Assembly: GCF_008698235.1 (NCBI RefSeq)
Contig: NZ_PEBH01000002.1
Coordinates: forward strand, 423,238 to 487,237
From: Bifidobacterium rousetti
GTDB lineage: Bacteria > Actinomycetota > Actinomycetes > Actinomycetales > Bifidobacteriaceae
Direction of reading: 5' to 3'
DNA length: 64,000 nucleotides
The translations under genes were made by a program, and so were the position numbers. The notes under the pieces are model-generated. The model saw nothing but the letters and a program-made list of their open reading frames with translations. It was not told where the DNA came from and searched no databases. This document shows, piece by piece, positions 10,241 to 26,481 of this stretch. How positions within the stretch are numbered: position 1 is the first letter of the stretch; the number at the start of each line of letters is the position of its first letter.

Positions 10241-10897
10241 ATGGTCGATTATGACGCCGCGGTCGCGGCTGTGCAGGATCCGGACGCGGATCCCGTCTTC
10301 CTCGCGAAGATCGCATACGAAAACCCGGAGTTCGGCGCGAACGTGGCGGTGAACCCGCGCGCCTACCCCGGACTGATCCGCTGGCTCGCCGAATTCGGCG
10401 ACGACCGTGCGCGCGAGACCGTCGCGCAGCTGGGGTACGCGGTTCCGGACAATCCCAGCGGCGCGGGTCAGACGGCGGGACAGACTGCGGCGCAGCCGGA
10501 ACCCGTACGGTCCGAGTCCACGCGGTCCGCGACGTCCGGACAGTCCGCGACGTCGGACCGCCAGCCGCGATCCGTGCGATCCGAGCAGTACGTCGTCACC
10601 GGTCAGGGCACGGGCCAGACCACCGTGCAACCGGTCTCGTTCACCTCGCAGCCGACCGCGGCCTACGGGCAGGACGCCTACGTGCAGCCGGCGCGCAACC
10701 CGTACGGTTTCACCGCGGCGCAGGCGGCCACGACCACCGATCAGATGCAGATGGCGGAGATCGCCCGCAGCGCGCCCGAACTGTACGCCGATCTGGCGTG
10801 CAACCCGAATCTGTACCCGGCGCTGGTCGACTGGCTCGCCCAGCTGCATGATCCGGCGGTCGACGCGGCGCTCGCACGGCGTTCGTCGCGGTTCTGA
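10241..10897 (+). CDS. Variant leucine-rich-repeat (LRV) protein
   Basis: A 218-residue protein built from two related ~50-residue modules. The N-terminal one contains IAYENPEFGANVAVNPRAYP followed by LIRWLAEFGD; the C-terminal one contains ARSAPELYADLACNPNLYP followed by LVDWLAQLHD. They are joined by a Gln/Ser/Thr-rich linker of roughly 100 residues. This is the variant leucine-rich-repeat pattern found in many bifidobacterial proteins of unknown function. The start is the ATG at 10241 with AAGGAG eleven bases upstream; in-frame codons further upstream lack a ribosome site. The FHA gene follows 46 bp downstream on the same strand, so the two are probably one transcript and may act together in phospho-dependent protein contacts (inference). 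Confidence 0.75.
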   Translation: MVDYDAAVAAVQDPDADPVFLAKIAYENPEFGANVAVNPRAYPGLIRWLAEFGDDRARETVAQLGYAVPDNPSGAGQTAGQTAAQPEPVRSESTRSATSGQSATSDRQPRSVRSEQYVVTGQGTGQTTVQPVSFTSQPTAAYGQDAYVQPARNPYGFTAAQAATTTDQMQMAEIARSAPELYADLACNPNLYPALVDWLAQLHDPAVDAALARRSSRF

Positions 10898-10943
10898 GAC
10901 GCTGCGGTCGAGTCGATCCGAATCAGAAAGGAAGCAACTGCCG

Positions 10944-11933
10944 ATGCACAGGACGATCCCGTTCCCTCCCCCGCCCGAACCCGGCTGGTATGAGGACGAC
11001 GCCGTCGGCCAGCCCGCCCAACCACCGGTCCGGGCCGCCGGCGCGGAACAGGAACACGAGGGGAACGTCCGGAGCGCGCAGACCGTCCACGAGCTGGTGG
11101 ACGACATCGAGTCCGTGGCCGACGAACCGCTCGACGCGGAGGCGCTGGACGGCGACGGCTCGGTGGGTCCGATGCCCGTCACCGGTGCGGCCGACCGGTT
11201 CGATCGAACCGGTCAGGACAGCCAGTACAGCCAGAACGGTCAGGACGGCGTGTTCCCCAGCGGGTTCGACGGCGATCCCGAGGACGGCTCCGAAGGCGTG
11301 TATCCGGCCACCGTCGCCGGATTCCCGGCGCAGGCCCGACAGACCCCGCACACGCCGCACACCGTGCCGATGACGGTGCGCACCGCCGCCGATTCCGCCA
11401 CGGCCCCTGTGGCCGACCCCGCGTTCACGGATGATCCGGTCACCGGCGACGCACGCAGCACCCTGCCGCGCCGTCAGGGTGACGGTCAGGGGACGGATGG
11501 CCGGCGGGCGGACGATGCCTCGGCCAACCCGTCGGCCGGCGACGCCGCCCGGTCCGATACGACAGGCCAACCGCATGCCTCGCCACGCCACGCCCGCACC
11601 TATTTGATGCGCAATGACGCCACCGGCCAGTCGATCGTCGTCGACGCCAGCATGCTGCTCGGACGCCGGCCGTCCAATCCGGTGCCGGACGGCGCGAAGG
11701 TCGTGCAGGTCGAGGACCCGACACGCACGATCTCGCGCAACCACGCGACGCTCACGATGGACGAGAACGACCGGCTGTGGCTCGACGACTGCGATTCGCT
11801 CAACGGCACGTACCTCGTCGTCGCCGGCCATGACGTGAAGGTCGATCCCGGCTCCCCCGCCGAGGTCGCGGCGCCGGCCGTCATCCGCCTCGGCGACCAG
11901 CTGTTCGAACTGCGCGAGATGGCCGTGCGCTGA
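10944..11933 (+). CDS. FHA-domain protein with long disordered N-terminus
   Basis: A 329-residue protein. Residues 1 to about 215 are Pro/Asp/Gln/Thr-rich, low complexity and probably disordered. The C-terminal ~110 residues form a forkhead-associated domain: GRRPSN, then SRNHATL, then SLNGTYL, the three conserved FHA blocks that carry the phosphothreonine-binding Arg, Ser-x-x-His and Asn-Gly residues. The start ATG at 10944 has AAAGGAAG upstream. It would read Ser/Thr-kinase signals in the cytoplasm; no transmembrane segment is visible. Its operon partner is the LRV protein. The specific ligand is unknown. Confidence 0.85.
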   Translation: MHRTIPFPPPPEPGWYEDDAVGQPAQPPVRAAGAEQEHEGNVRSAQTVHELVDDIESVADEPLDAEALDGDGSVGPMPVTGAADRFDRTGQDSQYSQNGQDGVFPSGFDGDPEDGSEGVYPATVAGFPAQARQTPHTPHTVPMTVRTAADSATAPVADPAFTDDPVTGDARSTLPRRQGDGQGTDGRRADDASANPSAGDAARSDTTGQPHASPRHARTYLMRNDATGQSIVVDASMLLGRRPSNPVPDGAKVVQVEDPTRTISRNHATLTMDENDRLWLDDCDSLNGTYLVVAGHDVKVDPGSPAEVAAPAVIRLGDQLFELREMAVR

Positions 11934-12002
11934 GTACCGCGTGGGATCGGTCTCCGGCCGATGCCGTGTTTCCCGCGGCCCCTTGGGCCGCTCTTCTTCT
12001 CT

Positions 12003-12143
12003 CCCCAGTCAGCCTGCGGCTGACAGCCGTCCGCAATTACGGACGCGCTGCGCGCGCAGTTTGCTGGCTCGCCTGTCGGCTCGCACGTTGCCTACAAACA
12101 GCTCTGCTGTTTGCTTCACGGCAACGTCCTTTCAGAGGGGGCC
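12003..12143. repeat. MITE-like palindromic element, copy 1
   Basis: A 141-bp non-coding element between the FHA gene and the rpoC terminator. It opens with GTCAGCC-TGC-GGCTGAC (hairpin), continues with GTCCG..CGGAC, and ends in AGAGGGGGCC. Inside, 12066-12130 (65 bp) is identical to the reverse complement of 21156-21220. That core folds as CGTTGCC...GGCAACG enclosing AAACAGC-TCT-GCTGTTT. A shortened copy keeping only the two ends is at 35538-35583. No open reading frame is conserved among the copies. Confidence 0.8.
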
Positions 12144-12164
12144 AGACTCCTCCCAACGAACAGA

Positions 12165-12212
12165 AAAAGGGTTGTGTTCTTCCCACGTCAATGGGAAGAA
12201 CACAACCCTTTT
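12165..12212 (-). terminator. Rho-independent terminator of rpoBC
   Basis: A perfect 21-bp stem (AAAAGGGTTGTG... / ...CACAACCCTTTT) with a six-base loop (CGTCAA), 44 bp past the rpoC stop. Read on the minus strand the right arm runs into five Ts. On the plus strand it ends in four Ts, so it could also stop FHA-gene transcripts. Confidence 0.9.
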
Positions 12213-12255
12213 CGGTCTCAGTCAACCTTCAGTCAGTCAGCTAGACCTTTTCGGA

Positions 12256-16428
<4,173 letters not shown>

Positions 16429-16518
16429 TTGTCTCTTTCGTCCTTACTTACGCTAATTGGCTAGTTGCGTTGTCTCGATTGACTCTTGACTCTTGGCTCG
16501 TGGCTCGTCCGGTACCGC

Positions 16519-20082
<3,564 letters not shown>

Positions 20083-20335
20083 TGGACGTTCCTTATCGCT
20101 CGCTAGATCGTATGGTTTCCCCGGGAGCGCCGGCACGGCCACCATATGCCTGTGCGGGCGCTTCATCGTTGACGGCATGCCCGCAATATGACACGCCATA
20201 TGCAAATAGATAAATGTAGTGGTAGGGGTGGACGCCATACCGCCGAGGCGCAGGTGCGCTGTACGACGGGGGCGAATCAGCACATATTCTTCACAAATCG
20301 GGCGATTTGTCGGCGAATGCGGGCGATTCCGCCCC
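20083..20335 (-). promoter_or_regulatory. rpoBC leader and upstream hairpins
   Basis: A 253-bp non-coding stretch. Next to the upstream gene's stop are two hairpins: GGGCG-ATTC-CGCCC (20321-20334) and ACAAATCG-GG-CGATTTGT (20293-20310). Neither has a clear T-run, so termination there is only possible. An AT-rich patch near 20170-20222 is the likely rpoBC promoter area, but I could not pick a convincing -35/-10 pair. No open reading frame is supported. Confidence 0.4.
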
Positions 20336-21037
20336 TCACTGCACCTCGATCGTGACCGGCTGGCTCTTGACCTTCGGCGCGTTCTTGAGGCTCAGCACGC
20401 CCACGTACGTGCCGCGATCCACCTTGGGCAGGTCGTCCTGGTTCTCGACGCACTGGTCGGACGTGCGGCTCGCGTTCCATGTGATCGTCTTGACGTCCTT
20501 GTCGCCCTTGGCCATGAGGAGCGAGCGCGCCTCGGCCGGGCATGCGTCGGAGCGCCACACGGTCTCGCCGCCGGAGGTGATGGTGAGCACGCGCCCGGAG
20601 TCGGAGGCGTCGATCAGACAGGAGCCGGAACCCTCGTGCGTGATCGTCGCGACCCAGTCGAGCGAGCCGCCGACCGCGACCGTCGCGGTCTTCGCGGTCA
20701 GTTCGAGGCGCGTGTCCTTCGCCGAGCAGTTCTTCACAGTGGCGCTGTGATGCGGTTCGGGCGATGTGGAGCGTTCAAGCGTGGTGTGGTCGGCGTTGCC
20801 GAGGGCGACGTCGACGACGGCGCCAGCACCGCGGCCGAGGCTGTACACGGTGAATCCCAGCACGAACAGGACGACGACGAGCGCCGAGAACACGACGATG
20901 CGGCGACGGCGGTAGATCGCGCGCTGGCGCTTGCTGAGCTTTCGTTTCTTCTTGCCCGGCTTGCCGCCGGCCCTGTTGGGCCCACCCGACCTCGCCCCCG
21001 GACGACCCGCGCCGCCGGGATTCACGGTTCCGCCCAT
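20336..21037 (-). CDS. Single-pass membrane protein of unknown function
   Basis: A 233-residue protein. It has a Gly/Pro/Arg-rich basic cytoplasmic N-terminus (about 45 residues, ending [14 protein letters not shown]), one transmembrane helix ([20 protein letters not shown]) and an extracytoplasmic domain with four cysteines (KNCS, GSCL, DACP, DQCV) that could form two disulfides. The start ATG at 21037 is chosen because AGGAGGAG lies seven bases upstream. I do not recognise a named family. The topology (positive N-terminus inside, beta-rich domain outside) suggests an envelope role. It lies upstream of rpoBC but is separated by hairpins and a long leader. Confidence 0.7.
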   Translation of the reverse strand: MGGTVNPGGAGRPGARSGGPNRAGGKPGKKKRKLSKRQRAIYRRRRIVVFSALVVVLFVLGFTVYSLGRGAGAVVDVALGNADHTTLERSTSPEPHHSATVKNCSAKDTRLELTAKTATVAVGGSLDWVATITHEGSGSCLIDASDSGRVLTITSGGETVWRSDACPAEARSLLMAKGDKDVKTITWNASRTSDQCVENQDDLPKVDRGTYVGVLSLKNAPKVKSQPVTIEVQ

Positions 21038-21142
21038 GCTGCTCCTCCTGACTGCCATAACGTCTCCCAGTGTACGGACGGATGCGCGCGATACGCGCGG
21101 GTCAAGTCGATTCTCCCGATTCCTCACACGCCACCCATACTC

Positions 21143-21286
21143 GGCTCCCCTTGTCAGGACGTTGCCGTGAAGCAAACAGCAGAGCTGTTTGTAGGCAACG
21201 TGCGAGCCGACAGGCGAGCCGGTATAACGCGCGCGTAGTGCGACCATAATTACAGGACGAGCTGGCCGCGAAGCGGACTGAGGGGT
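21143..21286. repeat. MITE-like palindromic element, copy 2 (inverted)
   Basis: Reverse-oriented relative of the element at 12003-12143. Positions 21156-21220 are identical to it over 65 bp; the remainder (ACCATAATTACAGG, ACTGAGGGG) is diverged but recognisable. It lies between the promoter side of the membrane-protein gene and the 3' end of the broken mutY. Confidence 0.75.
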
Positions 21287-21318
21287 AGTCGATGCGACGC
21301 GCATTCTCAGTACGGGTT

Positions 21319-22423
21319 TTAACCCCGCGGCAGCCTCAGCGCCCCGTCGGGCAGGATCTCGATCAGCCCGTCCTCGTCAAGGCCCGCGATGCAGGCGTCG
21401 AGCTGGACGTGGTTCTTCCACAGCGACTCGACACGCTCGCGCGGCAAGGACTCCGCGGAATCAGCGGAATCGCCGGAATCGGTGGAACCCAGCTCTCGCA
21501 ACGCTTTGAGCACGATGCCGCGCACCTGGCGGTCGGTGCCTTGGAACCGCTGGCGAGGCCTTGTGCGCCGCTCCCCCAGCCCCGGACGTCCGGCGGCGAG
21601 GAACGCGCAGTCAGTCGACACCGGGCAGCGATCGCACAGCGGGTTCTTCGCCGTGCACACCAGCGCGCCCAGTTCCATCACCGACTGGTTCCACACGACC
21701 GACGGCGGGGTCGCACGCGGGGCACGTCGTGAAACACCTCGTGAAACACCCTGTGAAACATCTCGTGAAACATCGTTCATACCATCATCGCCATCCGACG
21801 GCAGCACCTCGTTCGCGAGCGCGCGCTCCAAGGGACTCGCCGCTCCCCCGCGCGACTCCTCGCCACGGAACAGTCTGGAAAGCACGCGACGGATGTTCGT
21901 GTCGATCACGGCCACGCGCTAGCCGTACGCGAAGCTCATCACAGCGGACGCGGTGTAGTCGCCTACCCCGGGCAGCGCGGTCAGGGCGTCGTATCCGCGC
22001 GGCAGTTCGTCGCCGCATTCGTTTGAGACGACGCGCGCACTCCTGCAATCGCAGCGCGCGGCGCGGGTAGCCGAGCCGTCCCCACGCGGTGATCACGTCG
22101 GCCTTCGGCGCGGCGGCGAGCGCCCTGGCGTCGGGCCAGCGTTCCATCCATTGGGTCCAGTACGGCACGACGCGGCTCATCTGCGTCTGCTGGCTCATCA
22201 CCTCGGAGACCAGTACGCCCCACGGGGTCGCGCGGCCGAAGCGCCACGGCAGGTCGCGCGCGTTCGCCTCCCACCACGCGGCGAGCCTGAGGCGGACGCG
22301 TTCGGCGCGGGTCGCCCGATCAGCCGGACCGGTATCGCCCGCCTCACCGGACGTCCCCACGCCGGTTCTTTCGATCCGACCATCAGCCCGACCGCTGTCA
22401 GTCCGATCACCGTTCCGCACCAT
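21319..22423 (-). pseudogene. mutY: A/G-specific adenine glycosylase, inactivated
   Basis: The two halves of MutY are present but not joined. The N-terminal half, from ATG 22423 (AGAGG upstream), includes LPWRFGRATPWGVLVSEVMSQQTQ with the catalytic Glu region and runs to WGRLGYPRRALRLQECAR. At the GCGCGC run at 22033-22038 the frame is lost; the correct sequence continues one frame over (VVSNECGDELPRGYDALTAL, then PGVGDYTASAV, the helix-hairpin-helix). Nine residues later (SFAYG) comes an in-frame TAG at 21921-21919, after which RVAVIDTNIRRVLSR resumes with the catalytic Asp. The Fe-S ligands C-x6-C-x2-C-x5-C (CTAKNPLCDRCPVSTDC) remain. MutY removes A opposite 8-oxoG; with two lesions this copy should be non-functional unless they are assembly errors. 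Confidence 0.85.
21727..21774. repeat. Four 12-bp tandem repeats inside the mutY remnant
   Basis: TCGTGAAACACC, TCGTGAAACACC, CTGTGAAACATC and TCGTGAAACATC in direct succession. In the minus-strand mutY frame they encode four-residue repeats of the type (D/G)VS(R/Q), inside a non-conserved insert ahead of the VVWNQSVMELGA segment. Confidence 0.9.
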
Positions 22424-22649
22424 TTCAACCTCTTTCGTCAAGGATCCCATTGTGCCGGTCACGCCGTACAGCCGCCGACGACACGACGCCCCGCCAACCC
22501 CTACGTCATCCCGTACTCGTTATGAGGACAACCCGGACATGAATCAGGGTCCGTTCAGGGCGACTACAGGCAAGTTAGCCGTCACCCGAACCGACAATGA
22601 AGTCATCGCGAAATCACGAAGAAGCGAAACGCGAGAGAAGGAGGCTCCC

Positions 22650-23639
22650 ATGCATAACGCATCCACCCTGTCCATCGTGGTGCCCTCCTACAACGAGGAG
22701 GACTGCATCCCGCTGTTCCTCTCCGCGATGGCCGACACCGTCGACGACATCGACGCGGCCGCGCCCGGCATGCGCGTCGAACTGGTGTTCGTGGACGACG
22801 GCTCCCGCGACCGCACCGCCCAGCTGCTGCGCGAGGCGGCGAGCGGCACATGGCCGTTCGACGTCCGATGGCTGTCGCTGTCGCGCAACTTCGGCAAGGA
22901 GGGCGCATTGCTCGCCGGACTCGACGCGGCAAGCGGCGACCTCGTGGCCGTGATGGACGCCGATCTGCAGGATCCGCCGTCGCTCTTGCCTCGCATGGCC
23001 GCCATGCTGGCCGATGATCCGACGCTTGATTGCGTGGCGACGCGACGTGTCACGCGCGCCGGCGAGCCGCCGATCCGATCGGTGTTCTCCCGACTGTTCT
23101 ACCGTCTCATGAACCTCGTGTCGCCGGCCGAGGTGCCCGACGGCGCGCGCGATTTCCGCATGATGCGCCGGTCCATGGTCGACGCGATCACCGCGCTGCC
23201 CGAACGCAACCGGTTCTCCAAGGGGCTGTATGCGTGGGTCGGATTCCGCACCGCGTGGATCGAATACCCGAACGCGAAACGCGCGGCCGGACGCACGACA
23301 TGGAACTTCCTCACGCTGACCGGGTACGCGATCGACGGCCTCATGTCCTGTTCCACGATGCCACTGACCATCGCCTCCTACATCGGACTGCTGCTGTGCG
23401 CGGTCGCGTTCGGCGCCACCTGCTTCATCGCCGTGCGCGCGGCCCTGTTCGGCGATCCCGTGGCGGGCTGGCCGTCGCTCGCCTGCATCGTCACGTTCAT
23501 CGGCGGGTTGCAGCTGCTGTGTCTCGGGGTGATCGGCCGGTATCTGGCGAAGACGTATCTCGAGACGAAGCGACGGCCGAGCTACATCGTGCGCGACGGC
23601 AACCTCGGGGGCAACTTCAGGGAACCGGCGTCGCGGTAG
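22650..23639 (+). CDS. GT2 polyprenyl-phosphate glycosyltransferase (GtrB/DPM1-like)
   Basis: A 329-residue membrane glycosyltransferase. Family 2 signatures: LSIVVPSYNEED at the N-terminus, VFVDDGSRD, the metal-binding DADLQDPP, and DFRMMRR near the acceptor site. Two C-terminal hydrophobic helices (IASYIGLLLCAVAFGATCF; LACIVTFIGGLQLLCLGVIG) are typical of bactoprenol-phosphate glucosyl/mannosyl transferases. The ATG at 22650 follows a near-perfect AAGGAGG. It would transfer a sugar from a nucleotide donor to undecaprenyl phosphate on the cytoplasmic face. A GT-C enzyme, which uses such lipid-linked sugars, starts 30 bp downstream, so the two form a two-step surface glycosylation operon (inference). 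Confidence 0.85.
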   Translation: MHNASTLSIVVPSYNEEDCIPLFLSAMADTVDDIDAAAPGMRVELVFVDDGSRDRTAQLLREAASGTWPFDVRWLSLSRNFGKEGALLAGLDAASGDLVAVMDADLQDPPSLLPRMAAMLADDPTLDCVATRRVTRAGEPPIRSVFSRLFYRLMNLVSPAEVPDGARDFRMMRRSMVDAITALPERNRFSKGLYAWVGFRTAWIEYPNAKRAAGRTTWNFLTLTGYAIDGLMSCSTMPLTIASYIGLLLCAVAFGATCFIAVRAALFGDPVAGWPSLACIVTFIGGLQLLCLGVIGRYLAKTYLETKRRPSYIVRDGNLGGNFREPASR

Positions 23640-23669
23640 GCGCCGGCAACCGTCACAGGAAGTCCAGCC

Positions 23670-25523
23670 ATGTCACGCCCACACCCCTCCTCATGCCGAT
23701 CCCACGCAGACGTCATCTCCTCCCCCGTCCCGAACCGGATGCGCCCGCACCCGCGTCCCGCCCTTCCCGTCCCCTTCCCCGTATTGGCGTTGTGCTGCGC
23801 CGCCGCCGTCACGACGGCCAGCGCGCTGATGGGACGCGGACGATCCCTGTGGTTCGACGAACAGTATTCGCTGATCCTCGCTTCGAAACCGGTGCCGGAA
23901 CTCATCAGGCTGACCGCCGTGGACGCCCATCCGCCGCTCTACTACCTGATGCTCAAGTCATGGATGCCGCTGGTGCAGGGGAACATCGACATGCTGCGCA
24001 CGTTCAACTGCCTGTTGCTCGGGGCCGCCGTGCTGACACTGCTTGTCATGCTGCGCGACCTGTTCGGCGAGCGCGTCGCGTGCCTGTGCATGCCGCTGTT
24101 GCTCTGCGGCGGGTTCATGCTGCGTTACGGCTATGAGCTACGCATGTACGCGATGGCGATGTTGCTCGCCACGCTCGGCACCTATGCGCTCGTGCACGCC
24201 GCGGGCGTCACCGCGATCCGCCGTGCCGGCCAGCCGCGACCGGGACCGGCTGTACCGCCGCCCGAATCGCGCCGCCCGTCCGCCACCCTCGGCTGGTGGG
24301 CGGCGTACACGGTGATCGTCGCGTTGGGCATGCTGACGCTGTATCTGACCGCCTTCGTCTGGTTCACGCACGCGGTCTGGCTGGCCGTCCGTTCGGTGAA
24401 GGCGGTGCGACGGGACGAATCGGGAGGGACCCGAGCCGATGGCACATGGCATGGCTGGCGTTGGATGCTCGCCTACGTCGCGTCGATCCTGCTGTTCCTG
24501 CCTTGGATGCCGGCCGCGATCGGACAGGTCCGCGGCTCCTCCTCCGTACTGCCGCCGGTGACGCGCAGGATGAACATGTCCGGCGTGGCGAACGCGTTCG
24601 ACGTGATGCTGCTCGGCATGACCGAGGACGAGATTCCCGTGCCGGCGTCATTGACGGTCGGGGCGATCGTGCTGGCGGCCATCGAATCGCTGGTCGCAGT
24701 GTACACGGCATGTATGTGCACACCGCGACGGACGGATGCGGGAAACGGGGCGGACCCTGGGAATCGGGAGGATCGGGCAAACGACATGGATCGCATGTCG
24801 GTGATGACGTTGATCGTCATGCTGTTCGTCGTACCGACAACGTTGCTCATACTCTGGTCGGCGATCCAGGAGACGGCGAACGGCGGATACGGCATGTTCT
24901 CGGTGCGCTATCTGAGCGTAGTCGCGCCGTTCCTCTACGCGACGCTGGGCGTATCGTTCGCCATGCCTCTCACCGAGGGCCGGGCATCGCCGGCACCATC
25001 GCCGGGCATAGCCGTACTCCGCCGAACCGCGACCTTCCGACACCTCACCCGAATCGCCTACGTAGTGACTCTGGTCACGCTCCTCGCCGGCGCCATCGTG
25101 TTCGGGGTGCGGGGCAATCACAGCTTCGATCGCGATGACACGCCCGGCTCGGCCACCCTGAGCCGGCAGGTCGAGTGCTCCGAGACGCATCCGGTGGTCG
25201 CGCAGGACGAATACACGTACATCGACGCGTACTGGTACTACCATGACTGCCCGGCCTACCGCTTCCTCGACGCCGACGACGTGCCGGCGCGCGGCGGATA
25301 CGCGCCCCTACATGGGTCGGCCGCGCAACTGCGGTCTCTCGACGACCTCGACGCGACAGGGTTCACGCTGCTGTCATGGTCGACGACGCGCGACTATGAC
25401 CGGTTGCTCGGCTCGGATAAGTGGACGCGAACCGGCATCCTGAAATACGATGCGAACGCGGCCATCACCTATCGGGAGTATCAGAAGTTCCCGGATCAGC
25501 GTCCGCCGGCGAAGTTCAACTGA
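23670..25523 (+). CDS. GT-C (ArnT/PMT-like) membrane glycosyltransferase
   Basis: A 617-residue polytopic protein. After the first hydrophobic helix comes SLWFDEQYS, with the acidic pair typical of GT-C enzymes, and then DAHPPLYYLMLKSW, the second conserved GT39/GT83-type loop. About ten further hydrophobic segments follow, with a hydrophilic C-terminal domain. The start ATG has AGGAAG seven bases upstream. It should use a lipid-linked sugar, made by the preceding GT2 protein, on the outer face of the membrane. The acceptor (teichoic acid, polysaccharide or protein) is unknown. Its last 28 bases overlap the convergent trmL gene. Confidence 0.78.
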   Translation: MSRPHPSSCRSHADVISSPVPNRMRPHPRPALPVPFPVLALCCAAAVTTASALMGRGRSLWFDEQYSLILASKPVPELIRLTAVDAHPPLYYLMLKSWMPLVQGNIDMLRTFNCLLLGAAVLTLLVMLRDLFGERVACLCMPLLLCGGFMLRYGYELRMYAMAMLLATLGTYALVHAAGVTAIRRAGQPRPGPAVPPPESRRPSATLGWWAAYTVIVALGMLTLYLTAFVWFTHAVWLAVRSVKAVRRDESGGTRADGTWHGWRWMLAYVASILLFLPWMPAAIGQVRGSSSVLPPVTRRMNMSGVANAFDVMLLGMTEDEIPVPASLTVGAIVLAAIESLVAVYTACMCTPRRTDAGNGADPGNREDRANDMDRMSVMTLIVMLFVVPTTLLILWSAIQETANGGYGMFSVRYLSVVAPFLYATLGVSFAMPLTEGRASPAPSPGIAVLRRTATFRHLTRIAYVVTLVTLLAGAIVFGVRGNHSFDRDDTPGSATLSRQVECSETHPVVAQDEYTYIDAYWYYHDCPAYRFLDADDVPARGGYAPLHGSAAQLRSLDDLDATGFTLLSWSTTRDYDRLLGSDKWTRTGILKYDANAAITYREYQKFPDQRPPAKFN

Positions 25524-26161
25524 CGCCACGCCTCGTAGATCGCGATCGACGCGCAGTTGGTGAGGTTGAGGCTGCGCAGGCTCGGTCGCATCGGGAGCCT
25601 CACCTGTTCGGCCACATGCGGCCCGGCCATGATGTCCATCGGGTCGGGGATGTTGCCCGGCTCGGGGCCGAACAGGAGGATGTCGGTCGGACGGTAGTCG
25701 ATCTCCGTGTACAGTTTCGTGGCGTGCGCGGTGAACGCGATGATGCGCGAGTTCGGCATCGACTCGACGAGGTTCTCGAAGTTCGGGTGCAGTACGACGT
25801 GCGCCATGTCATGGTAATCGAGGCCGGCGCGGCGCAGTTTGGTGTCGCGCAGGTTGAAGCCGAGCGGCTCGACCAGATGCAGGATCGTGCCGGTGACCGC
25901 GCACAGGCGGATCGCCGAACCGGTGTTGCCGGGGATGCGCGGGCTGTAGTAGCACAGATGGGGGGTGACGGTCTCCGTCTCGGCGGCCTTCTCGGCGGAG
26001 AGCATCGCGTCGACCACCGAGATCGGGTTGCCGTGCGCGTCGGTCACCAGTTCGTCCGGCCCGTAGTTCGACTTACGATAACCGTATTCGAACATCTTCT
26101 CGACCTTGTCCTCCGGGTTGGAGGAAGTCTCGCCCTCCGGCATGGTCTGGTTCTCGCTCAT
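25496..26161 (-). CDS. trmL: tRNA (cytidine(34)-2'-O)-methyltransferase-like SPOUT enzyme
   Basis: A 221-residue SpoU/TrmL-type methyltransferase with an N-terminal extension of about 60 residues. Motif 1 is IPGNTGSAIRLC (more often NTGNIAR), motif 2 ILLFGPEPGNIP, and motif 3 RSLNLTNCASIAIYEAWRQL, the knotted SAM-binding end of the fold. It methylates the wobble nucleotide of leucine tRNAs in known TrmL. The tail overlaps the convergent GT-C gene by 28 bp. The promoter side faces a short tandem repeat and the IS3 element. Confidence 0.85.
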   Translation of the reverse strand: MSENQTMPEGETSSNPEDKVEKMFEYGYRKSNYGPDELVTDAHGNPISVVDAMLSAEKAAETETVTPHLCYYSPRIPGNTGSAIRLCAVTGTILHLVEPLGFNLRDTKLRRAGLDYHDMAHVVLHPNFENLVESMPNSRIIAFTAHATKLYTEIDYRPTDILLFGPEPGNIPDPMDIMAGPHVAEQVRLPMRPSLRSLNLTNCASIAIYEAWRQLNFAGGR

Positions 26162-26279
26162 ATTCCTGTTTCCGTCCTATTCCACCACGGGTCTCGTCTT
26201 GTCCATATCCGCTCCCTGTCACGGACGACTTCGTATCCGCCCCACGTCACGGCCGACAACCGAGCATAGGCCATCCTCT

Positions 26280-26323
26280 ATCCACATGGGCTCCACATGG
26301 GTCCCACATGGGCTCCACACGGG
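26280..26323. repeat. Four 11-bp tandem repeats upstream of trmL
   Basis: (C)TCCACATGGG, CTCCACATGGG, TCCCACATGGG and CTCCACACGGG, each 11 bp. They lie in the 265-bp non-coding gap between the trmL start and the left end of the IS element. The rest of the gap (26324-26426) is C/A-rich with a repeated GGAACCACAACCC and no open reading frame. Confidence 0.85.
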
Positions 26324-26481
26324 CTCCCGGAACCACAACCCATCTACACACATCGTCACCCCGGAACCACAACCCCTACACCATCACCGAAACATAACCC
26401 CTTCACGTCACCAACGAACCACATCCTGATGTGGTCTGGTTTTTGTTCTGTGTTTTATCTCATTGATGGGAGACTAGGAAC

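Noticed and set aside
21319..21915. Separate gene for a short Fe-S glycosylase-like protein
   Set aside because: It is the C-terminal half of mutY; its first residues lie in the middle of a conserved domain and no ribosome site precedes them.
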